Shown here piece by piece: positions 7,810 through 14,244 of a DNA stretch of 19,502 bases. The stretch covers positions 1-19,502 of the forward strand of contig JADGDW010000085.1 in the NCBI GenBank assembly GCA_016744725.1, read 5' to 3'. The stretch comes from Candidatus Albibeggiatoa sp. nov. BB20 (GTDB taxonomy: Bacteria > Pseudomonadota > Gammaproteobacteria > Beggiatoales > Beggiatoaceae). A program made the translations under genes and the position numbers. The notes beneath the pieces are model-generated. The model was not told the origin of the DNA. It was given only the letters and a program-made list of their open reading frames with translations, and ran no database searches. Each line of letters opens with the position of its first letter. Position 1 is the first letter of the stretch.

Positions 7810-8121
7810 ATGGCAAAAACCAAAGTACGGGCTAAACTTAAAAACGGCATCACGCAAGTTAAAGTATTAGTCAAGCATCCTATGGAAACAGGATCGCGTA
7901 AAGACAAGAAAACAGGTGAAAAAATCCCTGCTCATTACATCAAAGAAGTAAGCTGTGCACACAATGACACCGTTGTAATGCAAAGTGAGTGGACAGGTGG
8001 TATTTCTAAAAATCCTTATTTCTCTTTTAACTTTAAGGGTGGTGTATCGGGTGATAAAGTCACCATCATTTGGAAAGATAATAAAGACGAATCAGAAACA
8101 ATTGAAGCAGAAATTAAATAA
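7810..8121 (+). CDS. soxZ: Sulfur-oxidation protein SoxZ
   Basis: SoxZ is the partner subunit of SoxY and helps dock the sulfur-loaded carrier arm to the other Sox enzymes. The 103-residue protein has the usual family size and sequence: KVRAKLKNGITQVKVLVKHP, then METGSRKDKKTGEKIPAHYI, a WTGGISKNPYFSFNFKG segment and a C-terminal strand GDKVTIIWKDNKDES. It has no signal peptide, as expected, because SoxZ is exported together with SoxY through the Tat pathway. AAGGAG stands 7 bases before the start. The gene is followed by a clear intrinsic terminator, so soxYZ forms a two-gene unit. Confidence 0.97.
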   Translation: MAKTKVRAKLKNGITQVKVLVKHPMETGSRKDKKTGEKIPAHYIKEVSCAHNDTVVMQSEWTGGISKNPYFSFNFKGGVSGDKVTIIWKDNKDESETIEAEIK

Positions 8122-8163
8122 TGTAGCTTCAAATATATACCCTCGTTTTTAGCAGCTTAAAAG

Positions 8164-8195
8164 CCTCGTAGGTACAATGCTTACGGGGTTTTTTT
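8164..8195 (+). terminator. Intrinsic terminator of soxYZ
   Basis: CCTCGTA (8164-8170) pairs with TACGGGG (8182-8188), with one G-U pair, across an 11-base loop and is followed by seven T residues (8189-8195). It lies 43 bases after the soxZ stop codon. Confidence 0.85.
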
Positions 8196-8267
8196 GTGAA
8201 TAGATGACTTGAGAAGCATATTGATTCCATGTTAATCTGCAAGACTAACTGAATTTTAGGGGGCGTG

Positions 8268-9038
8268 ATGAGTGCGGATAACACACCCAAAAAGAAACCT
8301 CGCTATGATGTAGTTTTAGCCCAGACCACTGAGCAAATACGTGAAGCTCAAGCATTACGTTATCAAATCTTTTCTGAGGAATTAGGTGCAAAATTAGACA
8401 CCCCAATTCCTTTACACGATGTTGACCGTTATGATGATTTTTGCCGTCACATTTTAGTACGTGATTTAACGGCACAAAAAGTAATTGGTTGTACGCGTAT
8501 TTTAACTTCTGACAAAATAGAAGCCGCAGGTGGTTATTATTCTGAGTCTGAATTTGATTTAACCCGTATTCATCAAATCAACGGGCGTATTATTGAAGTT
8601 GGACGTACTTGCGTTCATGCCGAGCACCGTCGCGGCTCAGTCATGACCTTATTATGGTCAGGTTTGGCACGTTTTATGGTTCAGCATCAGTATGATTACT
8701 TAATGGGTTGTGCCAGTATTCCTTTACCTGATTCAAGTTGGTTACCTTTATTTAATCAATTACTACAAGATTATGGTTCGGATGAAACCATGCGGGTAAT
8801 ACCCAAAGTTCCACTAGATAAATCCATTACTTCCCAAAATAAAGAAGTAGATATTCCGCCATTATTAAAAGCTTATATTCGCTTGGGTGCAAAAATTTGT
8901 GGTGATCCATGTTGGGATCAACATTTTAAAGTGGCTGATGTATTTATTATCGTATCTACTGAAAGTTTGCAAAAACGCTATTTAAAACATTTTTTTAATC
9001 GTGCTGCTCAGGAATTAAACAATGTCATGGCTGTTTAG
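8268..9038 (+). CDS. olsB: L-ornithine N(alpha)-acyltransferase OlsB
   Basis: OlsB transfers a 3-hydroxy fatty acid from acyl carrier protein to the alpha-amino group of ornithine, the first step of the phosphorus-free ornithine lipids. The protein (256 residues from ATG 8268) shows the GNAT-like fold of this family: EAQALRYQIFSEELGA, the acidic stretch DVDRYDDFCRHILVRD, VIGCTRIL, then EVGRTCVHAEHRRGSVMTLLW, which forms the acyl-donor site, and YLMGCASIPLPD. A GTG at 8265 directly precedes the ATG and could also start translation; AGGGGG at 8258-8263 serves either. The next gene overlaps by 17 bases and is the matching OlsA-type acyltransferase, which strongly supports the role. Exosortase-associated acyltransferases are related, but no such system is nearby. 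Confidence 0.88.
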   Translation: MSADNTPKKKPRYDVVLAQTTEQIREAQALRYQIFSEELGAKLDTPIPLHDVDRYDDFCRHILVRDLTAQKVIGCTRILTSDKIEAAGGYYSESEFDLTRIHQINGRIIEVGRTCVHAEHRRGSVMTLLWSGLARFMVQHQYDYLMGCASIPLPDSSWLPLFNQLLQDYGSDETMRVIPKVPLDKSITSQNKEVDIPPLLKAYIRLGAKICGDPCWDQHFKVADVFIIVSTESLQKRYLKHFFNRAAQELNNVMAV

Positions 9039-9762
9039 ACTGATTCGCTTTCCGCTATTGATTATTCATATCATTTTAGGTCTTCTTTTATCCTTTCTTG
9101 CTTATGCCCCATGGTTAAATCCATTGTTACCGAAATTTTTGCCGCCTTGGATTGTCACAACGTGGAGTCGCATCTTAATGATGATTTGCGGTGTGCGGAT
9201 TCGTTATCATGGACAGCGTGAAACAGTACCCACTTTATTTATTTCTAACCATATTTCTTGGCTAGATATTTTTTCCTTATTGGGCACATTTCACGTTATT
9301 TTCATCTCAAAACAAGAAGTACGTAATTGGGCAGTGATTGGTTGGTTGGCGACCCGAGTTGGTACTTTGTATATCAAACGTGGTAATAATGCGATGCAAA
9401 TTGCCTCAAGTGAAATGGTCTCATTGCTGCAATCTGGACAACATGTACTATTATTTCCTGAAGGAACAACTACTAATGGTACTGATATTAAACGTTTTTT
9501 TGCTCGGATGTTTCAAGCGGGAATGGATGCAGGGGTTAATATTCAACCTATTGCTCTGCGTTACACTGAAAATCAACAATTAAGTCAAACCGCGCCTTTT
9601 ATTGATGATGATAGCTTTGTGGCACATGTTTGGCGTTTATTTGCAGTGCCGAGTGTGACTTTGGATATTCATTATTGTCCGGTGATTGAAACGACTGGAA
9701 AAACCCGCCGCGAACTATCGGAAGCATCATATCAATCAATTCGTCAAACTTTAGATTTATGA
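9022..9762 (+). CDS. olsA: Lyso-ornithine lipid O-acyltransferase OlsA (PlsC family)
   Basis: OlsA adds the second acyl chain to the hydroxyl of lyso-ornithine lipid at the inner membrane. The 246-residue protein has an N-terminal hydrophobic anchor (about residues 8-35), the PlsC catalytic motif NHISWLD with His77 and Asp82 (Hx4D), and the acceptor-binding motif FPEGT at residues 145-149. The start overlaps the end of olsB by 17 bases, with AGGA about 8 bases upstream, suggesting translational coupling. PlsC-type enzymes can also make phosphatidic acid, so by itself the protein could be a 1-acylglycerol-phosphate acyltransferase; the fused position behind olsB favours OlsA. The reading frame is intact. 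No terminator is evident, but a hairpin-rich region follows. Confidence 0.85.
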   Translation: MSWLFRLIRFPLLIIHIILGLLLSFLAYAPWLNPLLPKFLPPWIVTTWSRILMMICGVRIRYHGQRETVPTLFISNHISWLDIFSLLGTFHVIFISKQEVRNWAVIGWLATRVGTLYIKRGNNAMQIASSEMVSLLQSGQHVLLFPEGTTTNGTDIKRFFARMFQAGMDAGVNIQPIALRYTENQQLSQTAPFIDDDSFVAHVWRLFAVPSVTLDIHYCPVIETTGKTRRELSEASYQSIRQTLDL

Positions 9763-9780
9763 AAAATAACGTCTATTCTT

Positions 9781-9813
9781 TGCGTTGAATACGATTTAAC
9801 TTGTGACAACGCA
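9781..9813. repeat. Short inverted repeat after olsA
   Basis: TGCGTTG (9781-9787) and CAACGCA (9807-9813) form a perfect 7-bp stem with a 19-base loop, about 20 bases after the olsA stop. There is no T-run, so it is not a standard intrinsic terminator. It may belong to the repeat cluster that follows. Confidence 0.5.
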
Positions 9814-9830
9814 CCACGTCGTCATCTGAT

Positions 9831-9964
9831 AGGACGCGCCAATGTTCATAAGAAATATTAAGACGCAGATGTATCTATGATTCATTCCATGCACTGCGTG
9901 GAACGAGAAAAATACAGTTACAAGTGAAATTCTATATTTCTAATGCCCTAGGACTGCGCGTCCT
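9831..9964. repeat. Inverted-repeat element with central palindrome before gshB
   Basis: The ends are exact inverted copies: AGGACGCGC at 9831-9839 and GCGCGTCCT at 9956-9964. A second inner pair, CATAAGAAATAT (9847-9858) and ATATTTCTAATG (9934-9945), matches as inverted repeat at 11 of 12 positions. In the middle lies a hairpin at 9885-9903, TTCCATGC-ACT-GCGTGGAA, with 8 pairs including one G-U, and the right end folds by itself (AGGAC 9950-9954 with GTCCT 9960-9964). The nested, almost symmetrical layout over 134 bp suggests a small non-autonomous element or a REP-like hairpin unit. The central and right hairpins recall the dispersed gammaproteobacterial palindromes that contain GTTCC-ACGC/GCGT-GGAAC and GGACGC/GCGTCC. 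No flanking target duplication was recognised. Confidence 0.65.
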
Positions 9965-9988
9965 GCTCTCACTGTTTAGGATAACATC

Positions 9989-10945
9989 ATGAAACCCGTA
10001 ATTAAATTGGGTGTCGTCATGGACTCAATTGCACAGATCAAAGTACAGAAAGACAGCAGTTTTGCCATGTTATTAGCGGCTCAAGCCAGAGGCTGGCAAC
10101 TCTATTATATGGAAATGTCTGATTTATTTTTGCGCGATGGTCAAGCCAGTGCCAAAATGCAGCAAGTTGAAGTCACCGATAATCCCAATAACTGGTATCG
10201 CCTCAGCAATGAATCGGTGCAGCCACTGCATGAATTAGATGTGGTTTTGATGCGCAAAGACCCACCATTTAATCTAGAATATATTATTGCAACTTACCTC
10301 CTCGAACAAGCAGAAAAACGAGGAACGTTGATTGTTAATAAACCGCAAAGTTTGCGTGATGCTAATGAAAAGCTCTATACCGCATGGTTTCCTCAATGTT
10401 GTCCGCCCAATTTAGTCACTAACCAAGCGCCGCTTATTCGAGATTTCCTAGCTCAGCATCAGGACATTATTTTAAAGCCATTAGATGGTATGGGTGGCAC
10501 GTCGATTTTTCGAGTTAAGCATGATGATGTCAATATCTCAGTTATTATTGAAACTTTAACCGAATATGGCCAACGTTTTATTATGGCACAACGTTTTATT
10601 CCTGAAATTATTCAAGGCGATAAACGGATTCTGTTAATTGAGGGTAAACCTATTCCTTATGCTTTGGCACGGATTCCCGCAAAAGGCGAAACCCGTGGCA
10701 ATTTAGCTGCTGGAGGGCGTGGTGAAGGAATTGAATTGAGCGAACGAGATTATTGGATTTGTGAGCAAGTGGGCGCAACTTTACGTGAAAAAGGCTTGAT
10801 ATTTGTCGGCTTGGATGTGATTGGTGATTATTTAACCGAAATTAATGTAACGAGCCCGACTTGTATTCGTGAGTTAGATCGCCAATTTGAATTGGATATT
10901 GCAGGTCAGTTAATGGATGCTATTGAACAGTGTTTAGCGGCATAA
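9989..10945 (+). CDS. gshB: Glutathione synthetase GshB
   Basis: GshB joins gamma-glutamylcysteine and glycine with ATP to make glutathione in the cytosol. The 318-residue protein matches the usual length of about 315. It shows the expected N-terminal LGVVMDSIAQIKVQKDSSF, then DVVLMRKDPPFNLEYI, the ATP-grasp segment DIILKPLDGMGGTSIFRV with the lysine and glycine loop, and the C-terminal substrate and metal region EINVTSPTCIREL. A ribosome binding site AGGA lies about 9 bases before ATG. The gene stands alone behind an inverted-repeat region at 9831-9964, so its promoter may lie within or next to that repeat; gshA is not in the window. The identification is secure. Confidence 0.97.
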   Translation: MKPVIKLGVVMDSIAQIKVQKDSSFAMLLAAQARGWQLYYMEMSDLFLRDGQASAKMQQVEVTDNPNNWYRLSNESVQPLHELDVVLMRKDPPFNLEYIIATYLLEQAEKRGTLIVNKPQSLRDANEKLYTAWFPQCCPPNLVTNQAPLIRDFLAQHQDIILKPLDGMGGTSIFRVKHDDVNISVIIETLTEYGQRFIMAQRFIPEIIQGDKRILLIEGKPIPYALARIPAKGETRGNLAAGGRGEGIELSERDYWICEQVGATLREKGLIFVGLDVIGDYLTEINVTSPTCIRELDRQFELDIAGQLMDAIEQCLAA

Positions 10946-10979
10946 TACTTGTCTTTTATCACAAAATCCAGCAAGCAAT

Positions 10980-10988
10980 TGCTATAAT
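10980..10988 (+). promoter_or_regulatory. Extended -10 promoter for the LprI-like gene
   Basis: TGCTATAAT combines a perfect TATAAT (10983-10988) with the TGn extension, which compensates for the lack of a recognisable -35 box 17 bases upstream. The start codon at 11020 would follow a short leader of about 25 bases containing AGGA. Confidence 0.6.
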
Positions 10989-11019
10989 ATTGATATTCAC
11001 TTGACCCATAGGAATCACC

Positions 11020-11694
11020 ATGAAATGGTTGTATTGGTTGTTTTTCATCCCTAGTTTTGCTCATGCCTTATGCAATGAAATCGACAATGTGCAAGATAAA
11101 CAGTCTTGTGCCGTCACGGCTAATCAAGAAGCAGATGCAGCATTAAATAAAATTTACAAATCAATTCGCAAAGAACTCAATAAGGGTCAAAAACAAAAGC
11201 TCAAGCAAGCACAAATCGCATGGTTGACTTTTCGTGATGCCAACTGTGCACATCAAGTTTCGGAGTCTAGCGAAGACCATTTGACAATGAAAAATCTGTG
11301 TTTAGCCCAAGTAACCCAGTTACGTACAGGCGAACTACAAAATATTTATTCACATTTGTTTATTGGCTACACGCCTGTGGATTATGCAGCGTATGCAACA
11401 TTGGACAGATCATTATCTGGTCAAAAATTGATAGGGCGTTGGAAAAGCCAAACAGATGAGTATGGTGTAACATTAAACTTTCAAGTCATTGATGGAGAAG
11501 CTCTATTTTTCTCAACATTAAATGAGCAACAATTTGAATCAGGCAGTTGGCAATTTGCTGATGGGCAATTGATGTTGACTAATGAGCAAGGCGATATTTT
11601 GTATTTGTACAATCAAGCAACATTAGAAAATAAGGTATTAACCTTGTACGAAAAAGAAGGTGGAATTGAGAAATATCAGCGCATAGAACAATAG
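11020..11694 (+). CDS. Secreted LprI-domain protein with an unknown C-terminal domain
   Basis: The 224-residue product has a Sec signal peptide (MKWLYWLFFIPSFAHA, cleavage about residue 16) followed by an LprI N-terminal (DUF1311) domain at about residues 18-105. It has four cysteines (18, 30, 76, 94) suited to two disulfides and the typical DAALNKIYKSIRKELN, WLTFRDANC and CLAQVTQLRTGEL. LprI-type domains occur in periplasmic lysozyme inhibitors, but most carriers are uncharacterised. The C-terminal half (about 125-224) is predicted beta-rich, beginning LIGRWKSQTDEYGVTLNF and ending LTLYEKEGGIEKYQRI, a pattern that resembles lipocalin-like beta barrels but which I do not assign. It has its own promoter and no operon partners, being 74 bases after gshB. 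The role in lysozyme resistance or envelope stress is only inferred. Confidence 0.85.
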   Translation: MKWLYWLFFIPSFAHALCNEIDNVQDKQSCAVTANQEADAALNKIYKSIRKELNKGQKQKLKQAQIAWLTFRDANCAHQVSESSEDHLTMKNLCLAQVTQLRTGELQNIYSHLFIGYTPVDYAAYATLDRSLSGQKLIGRWKSQTDEYGVTLNFQVIDGEALFFSTLNEQQFESGSWQFADGQLMLTNEQGDILYLYNQATLENKVLTLYEKEGGIEKYQRIEQ

Positions 11695-11942
11695 GCTAAG
11701 CGCATTGCTTTCGTCACGACAAGTTGGAACTGTTATCTTATTAATTTCAATGGAATTTCTGTAATAAGATATTATATTCAGCCTGAGGCGCAGTCATCGA
11801 GCATAGCAAAACTTAACCACTATACCACTACTGTAATATAAAACAAACACCCAATGTGAATTAATGGTTGCGAGTTTAGCTAAGATATTCTAAACTATAG
11901 GCAAGTGAGTTGTTTGGAATAAATACGATGTAGTATTTAATT
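11695..11942. other. Non-coding stretch ahead of a terminator; possible small RNA or 3' UTR
   Basis: No gene or tRNA was recognised in this region. It contains a perfect 7-bp stem, AGTTTAG (11873-11879) with CTAAACT (11890-11896), and ends at the strong terminator at 11945-11966. That terminator is about 250 bases after the LprI-like gene. It may close a long 3' untranslated region or a separate small RNA starting within the region. TATTAT near 11768 could be a -10 box, but no good -35 box accompanies it. Confidence 0.35.
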
Positions 11943-11944
11943 AG

Positions 11945-11966
11945 CCCCGTCGATCGGGGTTTTTTT
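11945..11966 (+). terminator. Intrinsic terminator in the intergenic region before rimP
   Basis: CCCCG (11945-11949) pairs with CGGGG (11955-11959) across TCGAT, with the stem extendable by flanking A/G and T residues, followed by seven T residues. It would end transcripts coming from the left before the rimP operon leader. Confidence 0.85.
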
Positions 11967-12055
11967 CGCGGTAAAAGAAGCCATTAGATAGATTTGAATG
12001 CTTGTGCTCGCAGGTGTGTGCACAAAAACTAGTGGTTTAGGGTCATAGGTTAAGT

Positions 12056-12075
12056 GGGCGTTCGCGCCCTTTTTT
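12056..12075 (+). terminator. UUCG-tetraloop terminator or attenuator hairpin upstream of rimP
   Basis: GGGCG (12056-12060) and CGCCC (12065-12069) enclose the extra-stable TTCG loop and are followed by six T residues. It is a textbook intrinsic terminator located 95 bases before rimP. If the rimP-nusA-infB promoter is upstream of it, the hairpin would act as an attenuator, which is plausible because NusA itself modulates such hairpins. If the promoter lies between 12076 and 12160, it only insulates the operon. A second stem, TTGTGC/GCACAA, lies at 12002-12025. Confidence 0.8.
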
Positions 12076-12153
12076 CGTTTTTATGAATCACCAAAACCCA
12101 TAATATCTAGCCTCCCATCGTATTATTCCAATCATTTTTAATACTCAAAATTA

Positions 12154-12177
12154 ATGATGGAATTGAACCTTGTTTGA
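12154..12177 (+). other. Seven-codon upstream frame overlapping the rimP start
   Basis: ATGATGGAATTGAACC leads a frame MMELNLV that ends at TGA 12175-12177, overlapping the rimP TTG start at 12170 by 8 bases. It may be chance, or it may couple translation of the weak TTG start to a short leader. No strong ribosome binding site precedes it. Confidence 0.3.
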
Positions 12178-12625
12178 CAAAAATTTACAAACATTACTCA
12201 CACCGACGATTACTGCACTTGGTTACGAAATAATTGGCGTTGAACGCCTCTCTCGTGGTCGAAAAGGTGCGCAATTGATCCGTATTTTTATTGATAAGTC
12301 TGACGGTATTACAATCAAGGATTGTGAGGCTGTGAGCCATCAAATCAGCGGTGTGCTGGATGTTGAAGACCCCGTTCAAGGTCAATACACCTTAGAGGTT
12401 TCTTCACCGGGTTTAGACAGACCGTTGGTGACACAAGCACATTTTGCGCGTTTTATCGGACATCAAGTACAAATTCGTTTAACCCGTCCCTTAGCAGAAC
12501 GACGTAATTTTTCAGGTACATTACTTCGTATAGAGGATAATGAGATTGTGGTGTTGGCAGAACAGACAGAATACAACCTGCCTTATGAACAAATAGACAA
12601 AGCTAAACTCATCCCTGAGATTTAA
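12170..12625 (+). CDS. rimP: Ribosome maturation factor RimP
   Basis: RimP helps assemble the small ribosomal subunit. The 151-residue protein is of family length and shows the two-domain layout: an N-terminal alpha/beta domain (LLTPTITALGYEIIGVE, IRIFIDKSDGITIKDCEAVSHQISGVLDVEDP), the signature YTLEVSSPGLDRPL, and a C-terminal Sm-like beta barrel ending YEQIDKAKLIPEI. The start must be TTG at 12170, because a TGA lies in frame only two codons upstream and no ATG precedes the conserved region; a GGA about 8 bases upstream may serve as ribosome binding site. nusA follows after 34 bases and infB after that, the conserved operon of most bacteria. Translation may be limited by the TTG start. Confidence 0.96.
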   Translation: MFDKNLQTLLTPTITALGYEIIGVERLSRGRKGAQLIRIFIDKSDGITIKDCEAVSHQISGVLDVEDPVQGQYTLEVSSPGLDRPLVTQAHFARFIGHQVQIRLTRPLAERRNFSGTLLRIEDNEIVVLAEQTEYNLPYEQIDKAKLIPEI

Positions 12626-12659
12626 CAGTCTATTCAATAAGGAATAAAAAAAGAATATC

Positions 12660-14168
12660 ATGAGCAAATCAAATAAAGATATTTTACTGGTTGTAGATGC
12701 AGTATCAAATGAAAAAGGCGTTGATAAAGAAATTATATTTGATGCTTTAGAATGCGCACTCGCCAGTGCAACGAAGAAACGTTATAACAATACAATTGAT
12801 GCACGGGTTGAAATTAATCGTGTCAATGGGAGTTATGCCGCATTTCGTCGTTGGACGGTAGTTGATGAAATTGAATTCCCAGATAAACAAATCTTACTAG
12901 AAGATGCAGAGCAAGAAAAACCTGCGATTGAGTCAGGTGAAGTGATTGAAAAACCGATTGAATCCGTAGGCTTTGATCGTATCGGTGCTCAAACAGCTAA
13001 ACAGGTTATTGTACAAAAAATCCGTGAAGCAGAACGCGCCCAAGTTCTACAAGCTTATGAAGATAGACAAGGCGAACTTGTTAGCGGCTCAGTTAAACGG
13101 ATAGAACGCGGCAATATCGTGGTTGATTTAGGCGCAAATGTTGATGCCTTAATTACCCGTGATGACATGATCCAACGTGAATCGGTACGCCCCGGTGATA
13201 GGATTCGTGGCTATTTAAAAGCGGTGCGTCCAGAGCAACGTGGCCCTCAAATATTCCTAAGCCGTACTGCTCCCGAATTATTGATTGCATTATTTACCAT
13301 CGAAGTGCCTGAAATTAATGAAGAGCTTTTAGAAATCATTGGTGCAGCACGTGACCCCGGTTCAAGAGCTAAAATTGCCGTTAAAACCAATGACCCACGG
13401 ATTGACCCTGTTGGCGCATGTGTGGGTATGCGTGGCTCTCGTGTTCAAGCGGTTTCTAACGAATTAGCAGGCGAACGGGTAGATATTATTTTGTGGGATG
13501 AAAACCCAGCCCAATTCGTGATTAATGCGATGTCTCCAGCGGATGTGGTCTCGATTATTGTCGATGAAGAAGCCCATAGCATGGATGTGGCAGTACGTGA
13601 AGACCAACTTTCGCAAGCAATTGGACGTAATGGACAGAACGTACGTTTAGCCAGTCAGCTCACAGGTTGGACATTGAATGTCATGACCGAGCAGCAAGCA
13701 GAGCAGAAAAATCAAGCAGAAGTACAAGTTGTACAAGATTTATTTATGGAACAATTGGATGTTGATGAAGACATTGCCATATTGTTGATTGAACAAGGTT
13801 TCTCAACGGTTGAAGAAATAGCTTATGTACCGATTGAAGAAATGCTTGAAATTGAAGACTTTGACGAAGATATTGTCAATGAGTTGCGCAACCGTGCCAG
13901 TGATGCCTTACTGACTGAAGCGATTGCCAGCGAAGAACACAACGAAGTAGTTGAACCCGCTGAAGACTTACTCAACATGGATGGCATGGACGATGAGCTG
14001 GCGCAAGCATTGGCTGGAATTGGCATTGCCACCATGGAAGACTTAGCTGAACAATCCATTGATGATTTGATGGATGTAGAAGGCATGACTGAAGAGCAAG
14101 CTGGTGAACTGATTATGACAGCACGCGCTCCTTGGTTTGCAGAAGACACAGAAGCAGGAGGAAGTTAG
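12660..14168 (+). CDS. nusA: Transcription termination/antitermination factor NusA
   Basis: NusA binds RNA polymerase and nascent RNA to tune pausing, termination and antitermination. The 502-residue length equals that of other gammaproteobacterial NusA. Domains in order are the polymerase-binding N-terminal domain (about 1-125), S1 domain (about 135-200; GELVSGSVKRIERGNIVVDLG), KH1 and KH2 (about 230-345; GACVGMRGSRVQAVSNELAGERVDI in parts, and QAIGRNGQNVRLASQLTGW), and two C-terminal acidic helix-hairpin-helix repeats (about 365-425 and 440-495), the second ending MTARAPWFAE. The AR repeats mark the gammaproteobacterial form. The nearest good ribosome binding site (AAGGA) is 16 bases before ATG, unusually far, with AAAGAA nearer. 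infB follows after 76 bases. Confidence 0.98.
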   Translation: MSKSNKDILLVVDAVSNEKGVDKEIIFDALECALASATKKRYNNTIDARVEINRVNGSYAAFRRWTVVDEIEFPDKQILLEDAEQEKPAIESGEVIEKPIESVGFDRIGAQTAKQVIVQKIREAERAQVLQAYEDRQGELVSGSVKRIERGNIVVDLGANVDALITRDDMIQRESVRPGDRIRGYLKAVRPEQRGPQIFLSRTAPELLIALFTIEVPEINEELLEIIGAARDPGSRAKIAVKTNDPRIDPVGACVGMRGSRVQAVSNELAGERVDIILWDENPAQFVINAMSPADVVSIIVDEEAHSMDVAVREDQLSQAIGRNGQNVRLASQLTGWTLNVMTEQQAEQKNQAEVQVVQDLFMEQLDVDEDIAILLIEQGFSTVEEIAYVPIEEMLEIEDFDEDIVNELRNRASDALLTEAIASEEHNEVVEPAEDLLNMDGMDDELAQALAGIGIATMEDLAEQSIDDLMDVEGMTEEQAGELIMTARAPWFAEDTEAGGS

Positions 14169-14244
14169 GCAAAAATACTCTCAATACCTGTATCTATTTA
14201 GGCTGAAATCTGTGTCTTAGACAAACACGAAGGAGAATTGAAGA

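Noticed and set aside
9763..9988. CRISPR-like or tandem repeat array
   Set aside because: The similar pieces are inverted pairs and hairpins, not regularly spaced direct repeats with unique spacers.
11695..12169. Possible tRNA or 6S RNA gene before rimP
   Set aside because: No cloverleaf, T-loop GTTCRA sequence or 6S-like long stem could be found by eye on either strand.
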